A DNA stretch of 47,839 bases from Mariniblastus sp. (GCA_028823415.1 JAPKBL010000028.1:1-47839); one strand, 5' to 3'; counted from the stretch's first letter, positions 35,373 to 45,396 are shown. Notes: generated by a model not told the origin, from the sequence alone. A program made the numbers and translations.

Positions 35373-37934
35373 ATGCGACTTTCGGCGAGACTATTTTGTT
35401 TATGTTTGTTCATCATTGCGCTGGGTTGTGGTGAATCAGAAAGTCCGAAAAAGGTAGGTGAAGTTGGTTCGAACGAAATCTTAGTCGACGAGAGTCTCTC
35501 TGAAGTCGATCGCCGAATTGAATCGATCATGGAGTCAGAGGAACTCTTGCAGTCGCTCGCTGGCTCAATGAGCCTCATTCCCAAGTGGTTATCCGATTCT
35601 GATGTGCCAGTCCAAACCGTCTTTGCGGCAACGGTTGAGTATTCGGGAATTGATCGTTTTGATTATCGCGCTGCACTTGCGGTCGGAGACACCGATCTGG
35701 CGAAGCATTGCACTTGGCCATTGACTGCCAAAAGTGCTTCGAAATCAGTCACGCCGGAAGAAATTTGGAAACCGCTAACCTCGGAAACAAGGCTCGTTGA
35801 TTGTCAGATCGGCACTCTTGCAACTCGATATGTTGGAGACGATTTCGAAACCGACACAAAACTTGAGGGTCGGTTCCAAATGAGCACTGATCTCGTGGTC
35901 GGAGTGAATGGTTACCAGACGCTGCGTTGGCGGAAAAATGAAACGGGAGCATGGACCATTATCGGTTGGACCCAGACGAATTTAAAGCTGATTGGTTCCC
36001 GCAGTCCCCTCTTTGAAGAAGTGACCACGCGCATTATTCCAGACCCTGAGACGTTAAAAAAAATCCAAAACTCGTCTCATGTTGATTTAATCTTAACCAA
36101 CACCCAAATCGACAGCCGGCAATTTAAGGATACGCAGTACAAGTACAAACATTTTAATGATTGGGAGTCGGCCTATCAGTATCCAGGGGTCAGCGTGGTA
36201 GACCTCGATCAAGATGGGCTTGACGACTTGTTCGTGACCGACCGGTGGCAATCGGGGCAATTGCTACGAAACCTGGGGGATGGAACTTTTGAGGATGTGA
36301 CCGCAACTGTCGGACTCGATGTTAAAAAATTGGCTTGCTGTTCGCTATTCGCCGATTTCGATAATGATGGTGATTCCGATGTATTTGTCGGCGGGACGCT
36401 CGAGCCAAGTCAATACTTCGAAAATGATCGAGGCAAGTTCAAACTCGACGAGTCAATGTTGGAGGAGTACGAGTTCGTGAAATTCGTCGTTTCCGGATCT
36501 GTGGCTGATATCAACGGAGACGGTTGTCTTGACGTTTACCTTAGTACCTACGGTTTGGGGACGGGGGACCCGGCGGAATGGATTGGCGATTCGGTGCGCG
36601 TCAAAGACCAAGTCAAAATGCGTATGAAGGTCGAGCGTTCCCATTTTTTCTTAGACCGCGCTGGTGCTCCGAATATTGTACTTTTAAATCAAAACGGAAA
36701 ATTAACGCGAGTCGAAGTGGGTGACGAACTTTCCCAATGGCGTAATTCCTATCAAACCGTTTGGTCGGACTTTGACTCCGATGGAGATCAGGATGTCTAT
36801 TTATGTAATGATTTCTCACCTGATCGCTTTCTCCGTAACGATACCGAACGCGGTGCGTTCAAACTACAGTTTACCGATGTCTCCGAAGAAATGGTTCCGG
36901 GAGGGACAATGGGTTTTGGAATGGGGGCGAGTTGGGGTGATTACAACAGCGACGGTTTGCAGGACTTGTACGTTTCAAACATGTACTCCAAGGCGGGCAA
37001 CCGAATCGTTGAGAAGTTCGACAATGTCGATGAGCGTGTGAAAGTTTCGGCGCAGGGAAACTTTCTGTATCAAAACATTGGCAACGGAAAATTTAAGCAA
37101 GTTGCCGGGTCCGACGAAGGATTTCAAAAAGTGGCGAGGGTGGGTTGGTCTTTTGGCGGCCAATTCGCGGATTTTGACAACGACGGCAACCTCGATCTGT
37201 ATGTGCCTAGTGGGTTTTACACGCCGCCTGTCGAGGTGCGAAAAGAAGGTGATTGGTGAAGTTGCCTCTGGCGCTCGGTCGTGCGCACGGATCCTGGTCG
37301 AGATCAGGATTTTGTATTTTCTCAGGAATGGGGCGGTGGTTTAAACCGGTTTGATATTTTGATGTTTGAGCGTGAGGAAGCCACCGATGGCGAGGGGCCG
37401 CCCTTTCGCAGCGCACCTTTCAGTGGTGGCGAACGCAATCGACTTTTTCTCCAGCGAGATGGTAATTTTGACGATATGACGCTGGTGTCGGGAATTGACT
37501 TTCGTGAAGACGGTCGCGGTTTTGCATTGTTTGATTATGATCAAGACGGGTTCCTCGATGTAGTGGTCGTGAGTCCTAATAATCCGCGATTTCGTGTCGC
37601 CCGAAATCAAATTGGGGACCGACAGAAGATTAAAAATGGTTTCGTAGACATCCAGTTGGTCGGTGGCCATGATTCGGCCGAACCCACCTCCGAATGGAGT
37701 TCCCGGGATCCGATTGGCGCTTCCGTTTTAGTGACCACGGGAACAGTGACGAGAAAATTTCAACTATCCTGTGGAGAAGGACTTTCGAGTCAGAATTCAA
37801 ATCGAATCCATGTTGGCCTTGGGGCGGTCGGATCCATTGACCGCATCGACGTTCAATGGCCTAGTGGGAAAACCTCCGTTCGTCTCAATGTACCCACAGG
37901 TGGCCACGTCATTATTCCCGAACGAAATGAGTAA
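35373..37934 (+). CDS. CRTAC1-type FG-GAP/ASPIC lipoprotein with in-frame TGA, predicted selenoprotein (copy 1)
   Basis: Read through one TGA (37257-37259, codon 629), this frame encodes an 853-residue lipoprotein. A signal peptide with lipobox ALGC opens it. FG-GAP/VCBS calcium-binding repeats follow at roughly 275, 327, 379, 466, 522 and 600 (for example DFDNDGDSDVF, DFDSDGDQDVY). After the TGA the same frame continues SCLWRSVVR. It then adds the missing repeat LFDYDQDGFLDVVVV (about 720) and an ASPIC/UnbV ending with IDVQWPSGK (about 825). Without recoding the product stops at 628 aa and lacks ASPIC/UnbV. What is seen: a single in-frame TGA, open frame on both sides, and the same arrangement in the next gene. 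What is inferred: insertion of selenocysteine, giving U-S-C. The alternative is a split gene with a GTG restart at 37281. Function unknown; probably extracytoplasmic. Confidence 0.78.
37257..37286 (+). promoter_or_regulatory. Candidate bacterial SECIS element, copy 1
   Basis: Immediately 3' of the TGA (37257-37259), a hairpin forms with arms GCGCTC (37271-37276) and GTGCGC (37281-37286). There is one T-T mismatch, and the loop is GGTC (37277-37280). Seventeen nucleotides separate the TGA from the loop. Bacterial SECIS elements, such as that of E. coli fdhF, sit in this position and have a GGUC-type apical loop read by SelB. The stem here is short, so this is a candidate only. Confidence 0.6.
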
Positions 37935-37979
37935 CCGACGTTCCCTTGATTAGCTTTTTGCAGTTCAGGTAAATAGATC

Positions 37980-40613
37980 ATGGTTAGAAAATTATTTAAC
38001 ATTCAGAGAGCCTCGTGCCTTGGTGGCAAACTGAAAGTCACATTATTGATGGGGCTCGGTTTGTGGCTATCGGTTGGATCAGGTTGTAAAAAAAACGCCG
38101 ACGTTCAGTCACCGAAGGATCCGCCTGAAGTAGCGAAAATTGCTGTTGAAGATTTGTCTGCAGAACAGACCAAAATCAAGGGCATCGCGGATTCTGAAAA
38201 CCTACTACAGGCGTTGTCGCCACAAATGAAGACGATTGCCCGATCGTTGAGCGATCCAGAGATTGATGTTTCTGGATTTGTTCGGGATCAAATCACACAT
38301 GTCGGTTTAGGCGAATTTCAATTTGACAAAGCAAGTCGCGCTCAAAGAATGGATGCCTCTGATTCGATCGCGGTTGGATCGGTTTGGCCGATTGACAGCG
38401 AAGAAAGGTCAATCCGCTGGGGGGAATTGCTTTCTCCGTTGCTTTCGGGGGGGCAATTTGAAGACGGTCAAATTGGCGTGTTAAAAGGCACTTTTTTGGG
38501 CGGGAGAGACCGATTCGAAATGGAGACCAAGCTCGAGGGAAAGATTCGGGATCCCGATGGTTACGTGGTCGGCGTGAAAGGCTATCAAACTCTGACATGG
38601 ATGCCCCGCGACGATGGTAGTTGGGAGTTGGTTTCCTGGCGTCAGACTCAGCTTAAACTGGTCGAAGCTACACAGTCACTCTTTGAGGATGTAACAGAAA
38701 CTGCGATACCGGATGAGGTAACTCGCACGCAAATTCAAAAGTCTTCCCATCAGGAATTGATACTGAAGTTCACCGGTGAAGTCAGTGCGACTAATTCGTT
38801 TAAACATGCCCGAAACGAGTACAAGAGTTTTGATGACTGGGAATCGGCGTTTCAATACCCCTCGGTAAGTGTTCTCGACCTCAACCAGGACGGGTTCGAC
38901 GACCTGTTCGTGACCGACCGGTGGTCTCCATCGCAATTGTTGCAAAATAAAGGAGATGGGACATTTGAGGACATGACTGAGAAAAGCGGACTTTTGGTAG
39001 ATGAGTTGGCGAATTGCACCTGCTTTTTCGACTTTGATAACGATGGTGATTCAGATGCGTTTGTCGGCAGATCGATGGGGCCGAGTATGTTTTTTATAAA
39101 TCAAGATGGTACGTTTCAACCTCATGAAGCGATAAACCAAGTTCTTGCAGAGACCCGGTTTGTGCTGGCCGCATCAGTCTCCGACGTAAATCGCGACGGA
39201 TTACTTGATCTCTACCTGAGTACCTACGCCTACGGTCAAGGCGAATTGAAGGATTGGTTCGAGCAGACGACCCGCGTAGAAGAGCGTCTTAAGACACGAC
39301 TGAAGATTGAGCGGGCACATACTTATGTCGATCGAGGCGGCCCGCCAAATATTCTCTTGATGAATCGAGGCGGTTCGTTCGAGTGGGCCAAGATTGGAGA
39401 TTCTCTAAAACAGTACCGCGATTCGTACCAGTCCGTTTGGACTGATCTTGATCTGGATGGAGATCTTGATGTGTATGTGTGTAACGATTTTTCTCCGGAC
39501 GTTTTTCTTCGCAACGATACCGAGCAGGGGTCCTTTAAACCACAATTTAAAGACATCACCCAAGAAGTTGCCGGAAATTCCGTGATGGGATTTGCGATGG
39601 GCGCGTCATGGGGCGATTTCGATAATGACGGCGATCTCGATCTTTATGTTTCAAACATGTACTCGAAGGCTGGATTGCGAATCGTCAATCAACTTGATGA
39701 TGTGAATGAACGCTTGCGTGTTTCTGCCCATGGAAACTTTTTGTACGTAAACGAAGATGGGAAATTGCGTCAGGTGGCTGGTTCTGGCGAAAATCAACAG
39801 CATGTTTCGAGTGTAGGTTGGTCGTACGGCGGCCAGTTTGCCGATTTTAATAACGATGGTGAGTTGGATATTTACGTTGCGAGCGGATTTTATACGCCGC
39901 CGAAAGAGGTTGCCAACGATAAGGATTTGTGAAGTTGCCTGTGGCGCACGGCCGTGCGTTTCGCCCCGGATGTAGACGATGAATTTTCAAATTTGGAACA
40001 GTGGGGGCCAGAAGAAGGAATGGAAATGATGACCTTTCCTCTGGCGGATGACCCCAAGCCAGGGGCCGTTTTTCGTAGTAATGCGTTAAGTGGAGGTGAA
40101 CGAAATCGGCTATTTATGCGGCAAGATGGGAATTTCAAAGATATGTCTTTGGTATCGGGCGTCGACTATCGAGAGGACGGGCGGGGATTTGCTCTCTTGG
40201 ATTACGACCGAGATGGTTGGTTGGATTTGGGTATCACCAGTCCTAATTATCCTCGATTCCGGATCGCTAGAAATAAGATGGGTGATCAATCGAGTCGCGA
40301 GAACTCTTTCGTCGAGGTCACACTTGTGGGTGGACAGACTAATTCTAGTCCTTCGTTAGAGTGGAGTCCCAGAGAGCCATTTGGCGCCCGTGTGTTAGTG
40401 ACCTGTGGGACGGAGAAACGAATGTTCCAGTTGAATTGCGGTGAAGGCGTTTCAACGCAAAATTCCAAACGGATTCATATCGGCATGGGCACTCGCGAGA
40501 AAATTGATCAGATCGATGTGTTTTGGCCAAGCGGAAAACACACGCAACACAACGACATTCTAAGCGGTAAACGTGTCGTTTTGAAGGAAACAGATGCCGC
40601 TCAAATTCAGTGA
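37980..40613 (+). CDS. CRTAC1-type FG-GAP/ASPIC lipoprotein with in-frame TGA, predicted selenoprotein (copy 2)
   Basis: This is a tandem paralogue of the preceding gene, 877 residues when the TGA at 39930-39932 (codon 651) is read through. The N-terminus has a signal peptide and the lipobox VGSGC. FG-GAP/VCBS repeats include DLNQDGFDDLFV, DFDNDGDSDAFV, DLDGDLDVYVCND and DFNNDGELDIYV. After the TGA the frame continues SCLWRTAVR, then LLDYDRDGWLDLGI and the ASPIC/UnbV segment IDVFWPSGK. The first half ends ...VANDKDL and copy 1 ends ...VRKEGDW, so the TGAs align exactly. The two genes are otherwise well diverged, which argues against a recent duplication carrying one sequencing error or nonsense mutation. 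If the TGA terminates, the product stops at 650 aa and the rest would need a GTG restart at 39954. Role unknown; likely envelope-associated. Confidence 0.78.
39930..39959 (+). promoter_or_regulatory. Candidate bacterial SECIS element, copy 2
   Basis: A perfect 5-bp stem, CGCAC (39945-39949) with GTGCG (39954-39958), closes a GGCC loop (39950-39953). It is extended by a G-T pair (39944/39959). The loop starts 17 nt after the TGA, exactly as in copy 1. Relative to copy 1, the mismatched stem position becomes an A-T pair and the outer G-C becomes G-U, so pairing is kept while the bases change. Confidence 0.62.
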
Positions 40614-40718
40614 GTTACGTGAATGTTGATGAGAGTGCCTGAGTGGATGTGGGTGTTGCCGTTGTGAAAGTAAATGCCACGCTGGTTAAATAACAAAAAC
40701 TGGATTCTGGTTAGACTG

Positions 40719-41348
40719 CTATCCGGTTTTACTGCTTTTCTTTTTGTTTAGAAAAGGAACCGGCCGTAATTCGATTTCCTTCACCGACTGCAGATAGTCG
40801 AGTACGTCTTTGGAATCTTTCTGACCGACTTGGGCGTGAAAATGAAGGCTGAATCCATGGGGGCCTTTGGCGTCAATAAGCGAGGGTTGAAGTTCGAGCA
40901 TCGATTGAACCGGTTCAAGCAACCCGAGCATGGTAAAGCAAAATATATCTGGCCGTCCGCCCTGCTCCAGTAAATATTCGACGATGTCACGTCGTCCCAT
41001 ATGCGATGCGCCACCCATCGCGGTTTCCCAATCACCTCCACCCCAATCGAGAGTAGCGTTGAGTAATCCCGGTTCTCGCGTCAATAATTTTTTCACCATG
41101 GGCAGATCCGAATGGGCGTAAATCACGAAATCTTGGGCCATTGTGCGATTTACTTGCGCCTTTTTCCAGCCTGGTTTAAAACTTGGCGCGTCATAGTCGC
41201 GTTCGAAAATCGCTTCGCGTGGTCCATTTTTGTCAACTTTTTGTGCAGGGGCATCCTGAGTTGCAAATGACCGCTGCGTGCACGCCGTGACCAATCCAAA
41301 AGAAGTTGCGGCTGCGAATTTTCGTCGACTGATATTTGTTCTGGACAT
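40719..41348 (-). CDS. Tat-exported ankyrin-repeat protein
   Basis: This 209-aa protein has a twin-arginine signal (NISRRKFAAATSFGLV, then a Cys-containing TACTQRSFA region). Two to three ankyrin-like repeats follow (DLPMVKKLLTREPGLLNATL, RRDIVEYLLEQGGRPDIFCF, LEPVQSMLELQPSLIDAKG). Ankyrin repeats bind other proteins. Export by Tat suggests it folds before secretion or travels with a cofactor-containing partner. The Tat-dependent Gfo/Idh/MocA gene begins on the same strand just upstream and ends 31 bp from this gene's start, so the two are probably co-transcribed and may work together. Confidence 0.8.
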   Translation of the reverse strand: MSRTNISRRKFAAATSFGLVTACTQRSFATQDAPAQKVDKNGPREAIFERDYDAPSFKPGWKKAQVNRTMAQDFVIYAHSDLPMVKKLLTREPGLLNATLDWGGGDWETAMGGASHMGRRDIVEYLLEQGGRPDIFCFTMLGLLEPVQSMLELQPSLIDAKGPHGFSLHFHAQVGQKDSKDVLDYLQSVKEIELRPVPFLNKKKSSKTG

Positions 41349-41379
41349 GGGGTTCCTGAAATTCCAAGTTAAATTTAGC

Positions 41380-42735
41380 CTAAACTTTTGATGGATCTGG
41401 ATGAATCCAAGGCTTGCGATAGGCTCGCGTCAGTAATTGGTTGGCCTCGGCGTCATCGACGACACGATTAGTTTCGGGGTCCCAATGAAGCGTTCTCCCT
41501 AGCTTCATCGCCATGTTCGCCAAAATGCAACTGGTTGCTGAGATGTGTCCCTCTTCAATGTCAGATACGGGTCGTTCCCGGGTGTCGACACAATGAAGAA
41601 AGTTCTTCATGTGGCCGCGGACTGCCGGAGCCACATGCCTTTCGAGATCTTTTTCAATTTTATCTTCTGGATATTGTTCCAGTTCGTAAACTGCATCTTG
41701 CGAGATAGTTTTCTCTCGTTTCTTAATGGGTTTAAATTCCCACTTATGAACGCTTAGTCTCAACGTCCCTTTGGAACCGTACAGGGTTGCGCCCCAAGGG
41801 TATTCAGGATCGGCGGGGTGCCCGTAACTCCGGTGTTGCCATTGCACGCGAAGGTCATCAAAGTCAAACGCTGCCGATTGTGTATCTGTCGTGTTGGCCT
41901 TACTGCCAGTTTCTACGAAAATGCCGCCGGTCGAGGCGACTCGGGAGGGCCAGCCAAGTTCCAGCATCCAGCGGACGGTATCTAGCATATGCACGCACAT
42001 ATCACCAACAATCCCGTTGCTGTATTCCATGAATGCCCGCCATCGGCGTGGGTGGACTAGGTCGTTGTAGGGACGCATCGGCGCAGGGCCGGTCCACATG
42101 TCATAGTTCAAGTGAGGCGGAGCTGGAAGGTCAGGCGGGTTGGTCTTTGCCCTCATGTGGTAATAACAATAGACTTCGGCGAGTCCAACATCGCCCAACA
42201 GACCCGTATCGACGATTTGTTTTTTTGCTTCTATCAGGTGGGGCGTGCTTCGCCTCTGCATCCCGACTTGAACGACACGATTGTATTTTTTCGCCGCGGC
42301 AAGCATCGACTCGCATTCAACAACATCGATGCCGATTGGCTTCTGTACATAAACGTCAATTCCTTTTTTGCAGGCGGCAATCATTGGGAGTGCGTGCCAA
42401 TGATCGGGCGTCGCAATTAAGGCGATGTCGATGTCAACTTCGGATAACATCTTGCGAAAATCTTCATAAGTTCGAGGTCGATTTCCAGAGGTTTGGCGAG
42501 CAGCGACTCTGCCAGCTGCTTCGTCGAGCATTTTTGTATCGACGTCACAAAGAGACACGACCTCCACGTCCTCGATTTGAAGCAAACGGAAAAGATCGAT
42601 TTTTCCGTACCATCCACAACCGATTAGACAGACGCGTCGTTTCCGTTTTGGTGTCGTTTGAGATTGGGGGAATGCTTGCGAGCCTGAAAGAGCGACGGCG
42701 GCAGATCCTGCTTGAATAAAATTTCTTCGATCCAT
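41380..42735 (-). CDS. Gfo/Idh/MocA family oxidoreductase, Tat-exported
   Basis: This 451-aa NAD(P)-dependent oxidoreductase starts with a Tat signal (MDRRNFIQAGSAAVALSG). The Rossmann motif VCLIGCGWYGKIDLFRLL follows. The catalytic segment reads DVYVQKPIGIDV, with Gln in place of the usual Glu of EKP. The C-terminal domain includes MRPYNDLVHPRRWRAFMEY and GDMCVHMLDTVRW. Secreted members are abundant in planctomycetes and act on sugars, presumably with tightly bound cofactor. I chose ATG 42735 over 42786 because the Tat motif begins there. It pairs with the downstream ankyrin gene. Confidence 0.92.
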   Translation of the reverse strand: MDRRNFIQAGSAAVALSGSQAFPQSQTTPKRKRRVCLIGCGWYGKIDLFRLLQIEDVEVVSLCDVDTKMLDEAAGRVAARQTSGNRPRTYEDFRKMLSEVDIDIALIATPDHWHALPMIAACKKGIDVYVQKPIGIDVVECESMLAAAKKYNRVVQVGMQRRSTPHLIEAKKQIVDTGLLGDVGLAEVYCYYHMRAKTNPPDLPAPPHLNYDMWTGPAPMRPYNDLVHPRRWRAFMEYSNGIVGDMCVHMLDTVRWMLELGWPSRVASTGGIFVETGSKANTTDTQSAAFDFDDLRVQWQHRSYGHPADPEYPWGATLYGSKGTLRLSVHKWEFKPIKKREKTISQDAVYELEQYPEDKIEKDLERHVAPAVRGHMKNFLHCVDTRERPVSDIEEGHISATSCILANMAMKLGRTLHWDPETNRVVDDAEANQLLTRAYRKPWIHPDPSKV

Positions 42736-42975
42736 TAAGTTGTTCCGCAGTGATGGAGTTAGGTGCGCAGACCCATATCCTATCAATTATCTTGCGATAC
42801 GGGGAATTTAGAATCGCAATTGGTTTGATTGCCAACATGTTTTTGAAAAGACGGCGTCTGCGAATCACCTTCAGAAAGGCGTTTCAACTATTTATGATAA
42901 CTTTGGGCGAGTGAGCTGAGCTGGACCCCGCGACAAAATTTCATGAAAATTGCTTAATCTGCTAATTCCTTCATC

Positions 42976-43686
42976 TCATCTTGAGGTGAAGGTTGTCCAC
43001 CGGCCATCGATCAGCCGTTGATTGGGAAGAAATCGAGATTTGTAATTCATATGAGGTGAGTCGGCGATGTAATAGCCAAGATACAGATGATCCAGCGACC
43101 GCTGTTGGCAAAGCTCAATTTGTTTGAGAATCGAGTAGGTACCCAATCCGTCCGCTTGGAAATCAGGATCGAAAAAAGTGTAAACGGCCGACAGTGAAGT
43201 CCTGCCAAGGTCGCAGACGGCGAGGCATACCAATTGCTCTTCAAGCCAATAAGTAATTTCAAACGAATCAAAACAGCTCTGCACGAATCCCCATTTGTAC
43301 TCCTCGGCATCGACGTCCAAGTCGTTTTTAGCAAGGCCACGCAATCTGCGATGCTTATTAAATAGATCAAGTCGTGAGGCGTCGCACTCCAGTGGGCCAA
43401 ACCGTTGTGTAAATTTTCCATCACCTCGATTTAGCTGACGCCGCTGATTCCGACTGAATTTGTAGTTTCGTAAGTCGATCCGGATTGGTTCGCATGATTG
43501 GCAGTTCGCACATTTGGTTTGATAGATAAATTCTCCGGTTCGCCTATTGCCGTCAGAGAGCAGTTGGTCAATTTCTTCAGGAGTCAATTTTGTCAGTGGC
43601 ATGCGCAGGGGCATTCGAGCTGATTCGCCCTCTAGATAGGGACAGTCCTCAACCTCGTCAAGAATAACGATACCAGTATCTTTCAT
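42976..43686 (-). CDS. bpt: Aspartate/glutamate leucyltransferase (Bpt), N-end rule
   Basis: This roughly 236-aa ATE-family aminoacyl-tRNA-protein transferase adds Leu to proteins with N-terminal Asp or Glu, marking them for ClpAP/S degradation. The family pattern is clear: CPYLEGESARMPLRM, TGEFIYQTKCANCQSCEPIR, FSRNQRRQLNR, then YTFFDPDFQADGLGTYSIL and the late YYIADSPHMNYKSRFLPNQ. I chose ATG 43686; an in-frame GTG at 43707 is possible. The length is close to typical Bpt. It is a single gene, 240 bp upstream of the Gfo/Idh/MocA gene on the same strand. Confidence 0.9.
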   Translation of the reverse strand: MKDTGIVILDEVEDCPYLEGESARMPLRMPLTKLTPEEIDQLLSDGNRRTGEFIYQTKCANCQSCEPIRIDLRNYKFSRNQRRQLNRGDGKFTQRFGPLECDASRLDLFNKHRRLRGLAKNDLDVDAEEYKWGFVQSCFDSFEITYWLEEQLVCLAVCDLGRTSLSAVYTFFDPDFQADGLGTYSILKQIELCQQRSLDHLYLGYYIADSPHMNYKSRFLPNQRLIDGRWTTFTSR

Positions 43687-43707
43687 CGAACTATTGGTCC
43701 CATTCAC

Positions 43708-44022
43708 TTAGGCTTGATAGGGGGAGAGAGCAAGGGAAGCTGCGTTAAAATGGCCTTGTTTCAAATAGTTGGGCTGATCTGGACATGGTCTAACGACGAT
43801 TACTCGGTGGCGATTGTATCAGACCAACGGATCTGAATTTTTTGGGATGCTATCGTGCACGGCTTATTTCGGCTTGTTGATGGAGGAGGAGAGAAGTTTA
43901 TGACAAAAATAGGGTTATTGATTCGAATTATTTTAACCCAATGATCTTGCCAATTATACTAATCGGAAGCCTTTTGTTGGCCTTGCGTCAATGAGCGAAC
44001 CAGAATTGTGGAGTCTGTGTAA
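43708..44022. other. Non-coding stretch before the PEP-CTERM gene, with a mini-ORF
   Basis: This 315-bp region separates bpt from the PEP-CTERM gene. A 14-codon frame at 43900-43944 (MTKIGLLIRIILTQ) is preceded by the purine-rich GGAGGAGGAGAGAAG. It could be a tiny hydrophobic peptide or chance. No other structure is seen. Confidence 0.35.
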
Positions 44023-45396
44023 ATGAAATATCGATCAGTATTAATTGTGCTCGTATTTATATTAACGCCTTGCGCGATGACTTTTGGGCAGACATGGAAA
44101 TCAGAAATTGGTTTTAACGACCTGGTTTCTGAAAAAGGAGGCAGTCTTGGCGATGGGTCGGGCCTGATGGTAATGCAGGCTGAGGCTCCTGATAGCGCGG
44201 GAAATTACATGCCCGATGTCACCGCTGCAGAATTTTCCGGGAAGACGTTCACCGAGGGATCGGGAGTGTCCGGTGCGAACAACCATGGGACTCTGGTCGC
44301 AAATAATTATTACGGTAATTCATCAAGCATGACCGGTGGGATCAGTAGTATCACCGGGTACGATGCCAATGACTATATCTTTAATTGGCTTAACGCGCTT
44401 AGTGGAAACGATCTTAACTCGACGCCTGCGTTCGACATCGGAAATCACAGCTATATTGGAAACGGTTTAACGACGGCACAAGCTGAGGATATCCTCGAGC
44501 GATTTGACTTCGTCATCAATCGGGACAACACTTTGATGGTCGTTGGTGCCAACAATGGTTCGACTAGTGCAACTCCTCAAGTCCTAACGCCAAGCTATAA
44601 CGCGATCGCCGTCGGTCGGTCAGACGGTGGTCATTCCCAAAGCTTAACCTCGGTTTATGGTGCACCACGTTTCGCAACGTCAATCGTGGTACCGTCAGCA
44701 GGAGCAACCAGTTTCTCGACGCCCGTCGTTGGCAGCGCCGCCGCGTTGTTAAAACACGCTGGAGCGGGGACCGATTTTATCCAAAACGAGGTGATCCGAT
44801 CGACACTTTTTGCGGGAGCGACCAAAGATGAATTCGCGTCATGGGATCGAACCGCGACACGGCCAATGGACGAAGTGTTTGGTTTTGGTGAGTTGAATAT
44901 TCTCAACAGCTATCACATCTTTGAAGGCGGCCAATTCGAAGGTTCAACGACGGACCCAACCTCAAATATTCATGATCTCGGTTGGGACTATGGAGATTTT
45001 GATGGAAGCAAAGATCTCTTTTACGATTTTTCAATTTCCCCCGGCGGTGACGCAAGTTTGTCAGCGGTCCTGAGTTGGAATATAGACATCATTGATCTGA
45101 ATTCCGGCACAGCGTTTGAGGCACAAAGGGATTTGGCCGATCTGAATCTCGAGTTATTCGATTCTTCAGGAACGTTTCTCGGATCACTTCTGGATTCAAG
45201 TAACGGATCGGCTTACAACAACGAGCATATCTTTTTTGAGGGACTCGACGGAGGAGATTATACCTTCCGGATTTCAGGTAATTCCGCAACAGATTACGGT
45301 TTTTCTTGGCATATTCAGAGTGTTCCGGAACCATCGAGTGCTGCCCTTATTGGGCTTGGTGCACTCGCGATGATCGCCCGTCGCCGCCGACGCTAG
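44023..45396 (+). CDS. Subtilase-like (S8) PEP-CTERM protein
   Basis: This 457-aa secreted protein resembles subtilisin-type serine peptidases. The signal peptide ends near TFGQ. The His box is NNHGTLVA (His88), the oxyanion Asn lies in GANNGST (about 178), and the Ser box is ATSFSTPVVGSAAALL (Ser230). The first triad position, normally Asp, aligns with Glu54 in SGLMVMQAEAP. A beta-sandwich domain follows (DLGWDYGDFDGSKDLFYDF...). The C-terminus is a PEP-CTERM sorting signal: VPEPSSAALIGLG, a short hydrophobic helix, and a run of Arg. It should be routed by an exosortase to the outside of the cell. The D-to-E change leaves peptidase activity uncertain. Confidence 0.85.
   Translation: MKYRSVLIVLVFILTPCAMTFGQTWKSEIGFNDLVSEKGGSLGDGSGLMVMQAEAPDSAGNYMPDVTAAEFSGKTFTEGSGVSGANNHGTLVANNYYGNSSSMTGGISSITGYDANDYIFNWLNALSGNDLNSTPAFDIGNHSYIGNGLTTAQAEDILERFDFVINRDNTLMVVGANNGSTSATPQVLTPSYNAIAVGRSDGGHSQSLTSVYGAPRFATSIVVPSAGATSFSTPVVGSAAALLKHAGAGTDFIQNEVIRSTLFAGATKDEFASWDRTATRPMDEVFGFGELNILNSYHIFEGGQFEGSTTDPTSNIHDLGWDYGDFDGSKDLFYDFSISPGGDASLSAVLSWNIDIIDLNSGTAFEAQRDLADLNLELFDSSGTFLGSLLDSSNGSAYNNEHIFFEGLDGGDYTFRISGNSATDYGFSWHIQSVPEPSSAALIGLGALAMIARRRRR

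Noticed and set aside
37257..40613. Reading the two CRTAC1-type genes as pseudogenes or as four separate genes
   Set aside because: Both interruptions are a single in-frame TGA at the same aligned position, and the sequence on each side stays open and family-like. Decay would give different lesions. The downstream parts lack a convincing ribosome site or signal peptide of their own.
42033..42719. Long plus-strand frame (228 codons) opposite the Gfo/Idh/MocA gene
   Set aside because: It is the antisense shadow of a well-supported gene. Its translation is Arg- and Cys-rich without recognisable motifs.
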